Assembly (NCBI GenBank): GCA_035551355.1
Contig: DASZNF010000122.1
Span: forward strand, 1-8,784
Length of the DNA stretch: 8,784 bases
Direction of reading: 5' to 3'
From: DATATV01 sp035551355
GTDB lineage: Bacteria; Actinomycetota; Actinomycetes; Mycobacteriales; Pseudonocardiaceae
The position numbers were made by a program, and so were the translations under genes. The notes beneath the pieces were generated by a model. That model did no database searches. It saw nothing but the letters and a program-made list of their open reading frames with translations, and was not told the DNA's origin. Shown here piece by piece: positions 5,777 to 8,784 of the stretch (its first letter is position 1; each line of letters opens with the position of its first letter).

Positions 5777-7078
5777 GTGGACGTCAATGATCCGTTCTGG
5801 ATATCCGAACAGGTAGTCGAATCGGTGCGCGCCCGAAAACTCGGCGCCCTGGTCAAGTACGTTCGCAAGGCCCGGCAGCTGACCCAGCAGGCTCTGGCTC
5901 AGCAGGTCAACGTGTCGACCTCAACACTGTCCCGCTTCGAGAGTGGCACGGTCAAGAACCCTGATATCCAGCTGTCCAAGGCGCTCGCGGAAAAACTGGG
6001 AATTCCACCCCATCTGGTCGGCGTGGCTCTCGGGCTCACCAGGGCGGTATCGCCTAACGTCAGGTCCCAGTGCACGCAGCCCGAGGAGGACCCGATTCAT
6101 CGTCGCTCATTCCTGACGCTCGCCGGGTTGACCGTTCCGGCGCTGGTCGGCAATCTGAACAACGTTTTGGCTGGTGTGGCACCGGGAGTGGATGCCGCCC
6201 CCGGCGAGCTGGCCCGGAGATTCGCCACGGCCCGGGCGCTCTACGACCGCGGCCGGAATGACTCGGTTCTGCGCGGCCTTCCCTATCTGCTCCGGCTCGC
6301 CGACCAGGAATTGGAGTCCGGCACCGGGGACGCGATGCGGCGGTACTGTCGGGTCAATGATCTGGCCACCGACCTGTTGGGCAAGGTGGGATTGATCAAC
6401 GAAGCCCGGCTCACCGCGCAGAACTCGGTGCGGGTTTCCCGGCGCAGCGGCTCGCCGCTGACCATGGCCGCGGCCGACCGCGGCCTGTCGATTGTGTTGC
6501 GGCGTGAGGGAAACCCGGCCACCGCCAACCTGGTCAGCCTGCGGGCGGCCAATCTTGTCGAACAGACCGGATTGGTCAACGCCGAACAGGCCACATCCTA
6601 CGTTCAGGTCATGTGCACCCACTCGTATTCGGCCGCGCTGAACGACGACCGCGACGGGGCGTCGGTCGCGATCGCGGAGGCCGAGCGAGCGGCGGCCTAC
6701 CTCCGCGGCCGGGTGCCCGATGGCCTGTCGGCGCGAGCACTGGCCAAGGCCCGGATGTACCAGGTGAGCGTCCATTGGGCGTTGGACGACGCGGGTGCCG
6801 CGGTGCGGGCCGGACGATGGATGGACCTGCGAGCCCTGTCGACTCCGGAGCGGCGCGCGCGGCATTTCACCGACATGGCCCGGGCGTGGTGGTCCTGGCG
6901 CAAACCCGAGCCAACCGCGACCGCGCTGCTCAACGCGCTGTCGCACGCACCGGCCGAGGTGATCGACCGAGCCCGTATCCGCGCGATCGCCGACGATCTG
7001 GTCGGCCGTAACCGGCACTTGTCCGTGGTGTCCCAGCTCGCCGACCGGATCACCGCTTCGCGGGGCGGACCAACCTGA
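5777..7078 (+). CDS. XRE-family regulator with TPR-like C-terminal region
   Basis: A 433-residue cytoplasmic regulator. Residues about 21-76 are an XRE/Cro-CI helix-turn-helix (LGALVKYVRKARQLTQQALA, recognition region about STSTLSRFESG). A short linker holds RRSFLTLAG at 109-117. Residues about 140-425 are almost entirely alpha-helical, with alanine/leucine-rich repeats of the TPR-like type (ARALYDRGR, LAGLT-like hydrophobic turns, AEAERAAAYL, TALLNALSHAP), typical of long actinobacterial XRE proteins that bind a peptide or partner. GTG at 5777-5779 is chosen because GGAGG at 5767-5771 lies five bases upstream. An in-frame TTG at 5765 overlaps that ribosome binding site and is unlikely. The gene is divergent from the cyclase-like gene, and the shared promoter and palindrome suggest that it regulates both. 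The target and ligand are unknown. It ends 22 bp before the MBL gene, which appears to have its own promoter. Confidence 0.85.
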   Translation: MDVNDPFWISEQVVESVRARKLGALVKYVRKARQLTQQALAQQVNVSTSTLSRFESGTVKNPDIQLSKALAEKLGIPPHLVGVALGLTRAVSPNVRSQCTQPEEDPIHRRSFLTLAGLTVPALVGNLNNVLAGVAPGVDAAPGELARRFATARALYDRGRNDSVLRGLPYLLRLADQELESGTGDAMRRYCRVNDLATDLLGKVGLINEARLTAQNSVRVSRRSGSPLTMAAADRGLSIVLRREGNPATANLVSLRAANLVEQTGLVNAEQATSYVQVMCTHSYSAALNDDRDGASVAIAEAERAAAYLRGRVPDGLSARALAKARMYQVSVHWALDDAGAAVRAGRWMDLRALSTPERRARHFTDMARAWWSWRKPEPTATALLNALSHAPAEVIDRARIRAIADDLVGRNRHLSVVSQLADRITASRGGPT

Positions 7079-7088
7079 CCGCACTCGA

Positions 7089-7094
7089 TAGACT
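7089..7094 (+). promoter_or_regulatory. -10 element of the MBL-fold gene, probably leaderless
   Basis: TAGACT fits the TAnnnT consensus and ends 6 nt before the ATG at 7101, which has no Shine-Dalgarno sequence. This spacing puts the transcription start at or beside the ATG. No convincing -35 hexamer was found at 17-19 bp. The element lies just after the stop of the XRE-TPR gene. Confidence 0.45.
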
Positions 7095-7100
7095 TCGATC

Positions 7101-8156
7101 ATGTGCTTGGAACCAGGTGACGCGCAGGACGCGCTGGCGGCCACGCCGCATGAGGCGGTCGGCGACGCGGTGGACCCGATCGCGCTGCGGCCGGTCGACT
7201 CCGTGGAGATCACCACGCTGGTGGACAACGTCTTCGACGGGCTGCTCGTCGGCGACGAGCGCACCCGCCGCCCGCGCCTCGGCACGAGCGGGATGGTGGC
7301 CGCGCCCCAGTTCGAGGGCGGCGCCACCACCGCGGGCCTGGTCGCCGAGCACGGGTTCGGCGCGCTGGTCACGATTCGCAGCGGCGGGCGCGGCACCAGT
7401 CTGCTGTTCGACACCGGCCAGTCCCCCGACGCGCTGATCACCAACGCCGACCGGCTCGGCCTGGACCTGCGCGAGTTGCACAGCATCGTGCTCAGCCACG
7501 GCCACTTCGACCACGCGGGCGGTCTGGCCGGGCTGGCCGCGCGGCGCGGAGTCCGGAAACTGCCGATGGTGGTGCACCCGCTGGCCTGGACCCGCCGCCG
7601 GCTGGCCATCCCGGGCGGCGACCCGGCCGAGCTGCCCACGCTGTCTCCACGCGCGCTGGCCACCGAGGGGTACGAGGTGATCGAGCGGCGCGAGCCGTCG
7701 CTGCTGCTGGACGGCAGCGTGCTGATCACCGGAGAAGTCGACCGCACCACCGAGTTCGAGCACGGCATGCCGCCCGCGCACCAGGCCTGGAACGGCTCCG
7801 ACTGGGTGCACGATCCGCTGGTCGCCGACGATCAGGCCCTGGTCGTGAACGTCCGCGATCGCGGCCTGGTCGTGCTCACCGGCTGCGGCCACGCCGGCGC
7901 GGTCAACATCGTCCGGCACGCCATGCGGCTGACCGGGGTGAACCGGCTGCACGCCCTGATCGGCGGCCTGCACCTGGGCGGCCCGGCGTTCGAGCCGATC
8001 ATCGCGCCCACCGTGGCCGCGCTGTCCGAACTGACGCCCAGCCTGCTGGTGCCGGGCCACTGCACGGGCTGGCGGGCCCAGCACGCGCTGGCCGCCGAAC
8101 TGCCGGACGCCTGGGTGCAGAGCAGCAGCGGCACCACCTACACCCTCGCCGCCTGA
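7101..8156 (+). CDS. MBL-fold metallohydrolase (COG1237 type)
   Basis: A 351-residue metallo-beta-lactamase-fold enzyme. The metal-binding HxHxDH motif is at 133-138 (SHGHFDHAGG; His133, His135, Asp137, His138). A further ligand is His264 in TGCGHAG at 260-266, followed by IGGLHLGG (about 287-294) and PGHCTG at 318-323, which supplies the last histidine. The layout and the N-terminal ITTLVDNVFDGLL block match the COG1237 group. Its archaeal members include the dihydropterin-ribofuranosylaminobenzene 5'-phosphate synthase annotation, while most bacterial members have unknown substrates. A methanopterin role is not expected in an actinomycete. No signal peptide or membrane segment is seen, so it should be cytoplasmic. 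The ATG at 7101 lacks a ribosome binding site but follows a -10-like hexamer. Codon use is very GC-rich, unlike the XRE-TPR gene upstream, which argues for separate origin and regulation. Confidence 0.9.
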   Translation: MCLEPGDAQDALAATPHEAVGDAVDPIALRPVDSVEITTLVDNVFDGLLVGDERTRRPRLGTSGMVAAPQFEGGATTAGLVAEHGFGALVTIRSGGRGTSLLFDTGQSPDALITNADRLGLDLRELHSIVLSHGHFDHAGGLAGLAARRGVRKLPMVVHPLAWTRRRLAIPGGDPAELPTLSPRALATEGYEVIERREPSLLLDGSVLITGEVDRTTEFEHGMPPAHQAWNGSDWVHDPLVADDQALVVNVRDRGLVVLTGCGHAGAVNIVRHAMRLTGVNRLHALIGGLHLGGPAFEPIIAPTVAALSELTPSLLVPGHCTGWRAQHALAAELPDAWVQSSSGTTYTLAA

Positions 8157-8183
8157 GCCAGAACCAGCGGCCCAACACCTCAG

Positions 8184-8240
8184 CCTGACCGCAACGGTTT
8201 CCGGCACCCCACTCCAGTGTCGGAAACGTTTGCGGTCAGG
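8184..8240. terminator. Long inverted repeat, probable bidirectional terminator
   Basis: Two 24-nt arms (8184-8207 and 8217-8240) match at 21 positions around a 9-nt loop. The outer 11 bases (CCTGACCGCAA and complement) pair perfectly, and one inner mismatch would be a G-U wobble in the plus-strand RNA. It lies between the convergent MBL and small XRE genes and overlaps the stop codon of the latter (8236-8238). There is no T-tract. Confidence 0.8.
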
Positions 8241-8502
8241 CGGAATCGCGCTTGTCTCCCAGACGAGGGAACGGGTTGATCGAGAAAAGCACCTCGACCG
8301 GGACCTCGAAATGTTCGGCCAGCCGCAGCGCCAGGTGCAGGCTCGGGCTGTATTCGCCGCGCTCCAGGTAGCCGACGGTCTGGTAGTGCACGCCCAGCGC
8401 GGCGGCCAGTTCCCGGCGGGAGATGCCACGTTCGGCGCGCAGCATGGCGATCCGGTTGTAGATCGTCTCGCCCGCCGCGCTCGGCTTGCGCCCGTTCGTC
8501 AT
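8236..8502 (-). CDS. Small XRE-family transcriptional regulator
   Basis: An 88-residue protein that is little more than a Cro/CI-type helix-turn-helix. The domain spans about residues 15-73: IYNRIAMLRAERGISRRELA, then ALGVHYQTVGYLERGEYSPS with the recognition helix, and LHLALRLAEHFEVPVEVLFS. These features match the compact YozG/HipB-like regulators that often sit beside membrane proteins or ABC transporters. The ATG at 8500-8502 is preceded by a G-rich stretch, with an AGG about 6-8 bases upstream and GAGGGG farther off, so the ribosome binding site is moderate. It follows the stop of the ABC-2 permease fragment by 36 bp on the same strand and is probably in the same operon, perhaps regulating the transporter. 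It ends within the arm of the convergent terminator. Confidence 0.88.
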   Translation of the reverse strand: MTNGRKPSAAGETIYNRIAMLRAERGISRRELAAALGVHYQTVGYLERGEYSPSLHLALRLAEHFEVPVEVLFSINPFPRLGDKRDSA

Positions 8503-8538
8503 GCCAACCTGCCCCTCGCGCCGGCTCCGTTCGTCATC

Positions 8539-8784
8539 TCAGCCCACTCGTTTCATCGCCCGCGCGCGGCGGGCGGCCATCGTCGATCCGGATTCCCGGC
8601 TTGCCATGCGCCGCAAGGCGATCGGCGCGAGCGCCAATCCGACCACGGCCCAGCCGCCGAGCACCGCGGCGGTCTCCAGATGCTGCCAGGAGCCGCCGAG
8701 TTCGGCGGCCGCCATCTCGCCGGGCAGGAAGGCCGAGCGCATCCCCAGGCCCAGCCAGTAGATCGGGAGCACCTGCGCGATGTC
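8539..8784 (-). CDS. ABC-2 type transporter permease, C-terminal fragment
   Basis: The frame is open from the window edge and ends in TGA (8539-8541), giving the last 81 residues of a longer protein. It starts DIAQVLPIYWLGLGMRSAFL, followed by a loop (PGEMAAAELGGSWQ), one clear membrane helix (TAAVLGGWAVVGLALAPIAL) and a basic cytoplasmic tail (RRMASRESGSTMAARRARAMK). This end resembles the last helix and tail of ABC-2 family drug or lipid exporter permeases in actinobacteria, in which the YWLGLGMR and RRM.RRESG-like segments recur. The GTG at 8770-8772 is internal, not a start, because the family sequence continues past it. The ATPase partner would lie beyond the window. The small XRE gene follows by 36 bp. 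Confidence 0.8.
   Translation of the reverse strand, partial: DIAQVLPIYWLGLGMRSAFLPGEMAAAELGGSWQHLETAAVLGGWAVVGLALAPIALRRMASRESGSTMAARRARAMKRVG

Noticed and set aside
6101..6127. Tat export signal in the XRE-TPR protein
   Set aside because: The motif is about 110 residues from the N-terminus, behind a DNA-binding domain, so export is implausible.
6107..7768. A 553-codon open frame on the minus strand
   Set aside because: It is antisense to both the XRE-TPR and MBL genes and has no recognisable domain. The two plus-strand genes have motifs and start signals.
7050..8429. A 459-codon open frame on the minus strand
   Set aside because: It lies antisense to the well-supported MBL-fold gene and runs into the small XRE gene in another frame. 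Its product is low-complexity, rich in Gly, Arg, Gln and Ala, as expected for a shadow frame in GC-rich DNA.
1..8784. CRISPR array, tRNA, rRNA, insertion sequence or prophage signatures
   Set aside because: No regularly spaced repeats, transposase or integrase motifs, or tRNA-like folds were noticed in reading the window on both strands.

Overview
The window is high-GC actinobacterial chromosome, most likely Nocardia or a close relative. The grounds are very GC-rich third codon positions in most genes, GTG starts, an XRE/DUF397 pair, an F420-type PPOX protein and an actinobacterial cyclase-like protein. No tRNA, rRNA, CRISPR array, transposase or phage gene was seen. The genus is an inference.

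Layout, left to right. (1) 1-286, plus strand: the last codons of a probable XRE/DUF5753 regulator, then a complete small DUF397 protein. (2) 296-4458, minus strand, in transcription order: an Lrp/AsnC regulator, an FAD-dependent amine/amino-acid oxidase, and a membrane acyltransferase-3 fused to an SGNH domain. The regulator and the oxidase probably form a functional pair. The acyltransferase has its own promoter-like element and looks unrelated. (3) 4575-5000, plus strand: a PPOX-class, F420-type flavin/deazaflavin oxidoreductase behind a MerR/SoxR-like promoter with a 19-bp spacer. (4) 5030-7078: a divergent pair, a nucleotidyl-cyclase-like protein (minus) and an XRE regulator with a TPR-like C-terminal region (plus). 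They share a compact intergenic region with overlapping promoter elements and a palindrome, and are visibly less GC-rich than their neighbours. (5) 7101-8156, plus strand: an MBL-fold hydrolase of the COG1237 type. (6) 8236-8784, minus strand: a small XRE regulator downstream of the end of an ABC-2 permease that runs off the window.

Two themes recur. All three convergent junctions (286/296, 5000/5030, 8156/8236) carry inverted repeats without T-tracts, two of which overlap the minus-strand stop codon. Several genes lack a Shine-Dalgarno sequence but have a TAnnnT hexamer 6-8 nt before the start codon, which suggests leaderless transcripts. The best candidate for an undescribed system is the cyclase-like/XRE-TPR pair. 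It keeps the metal-binding aspartates of class III cyclases but lacks other catalytic residues. Its role is unknown and nothing here proves enzymatic activity.
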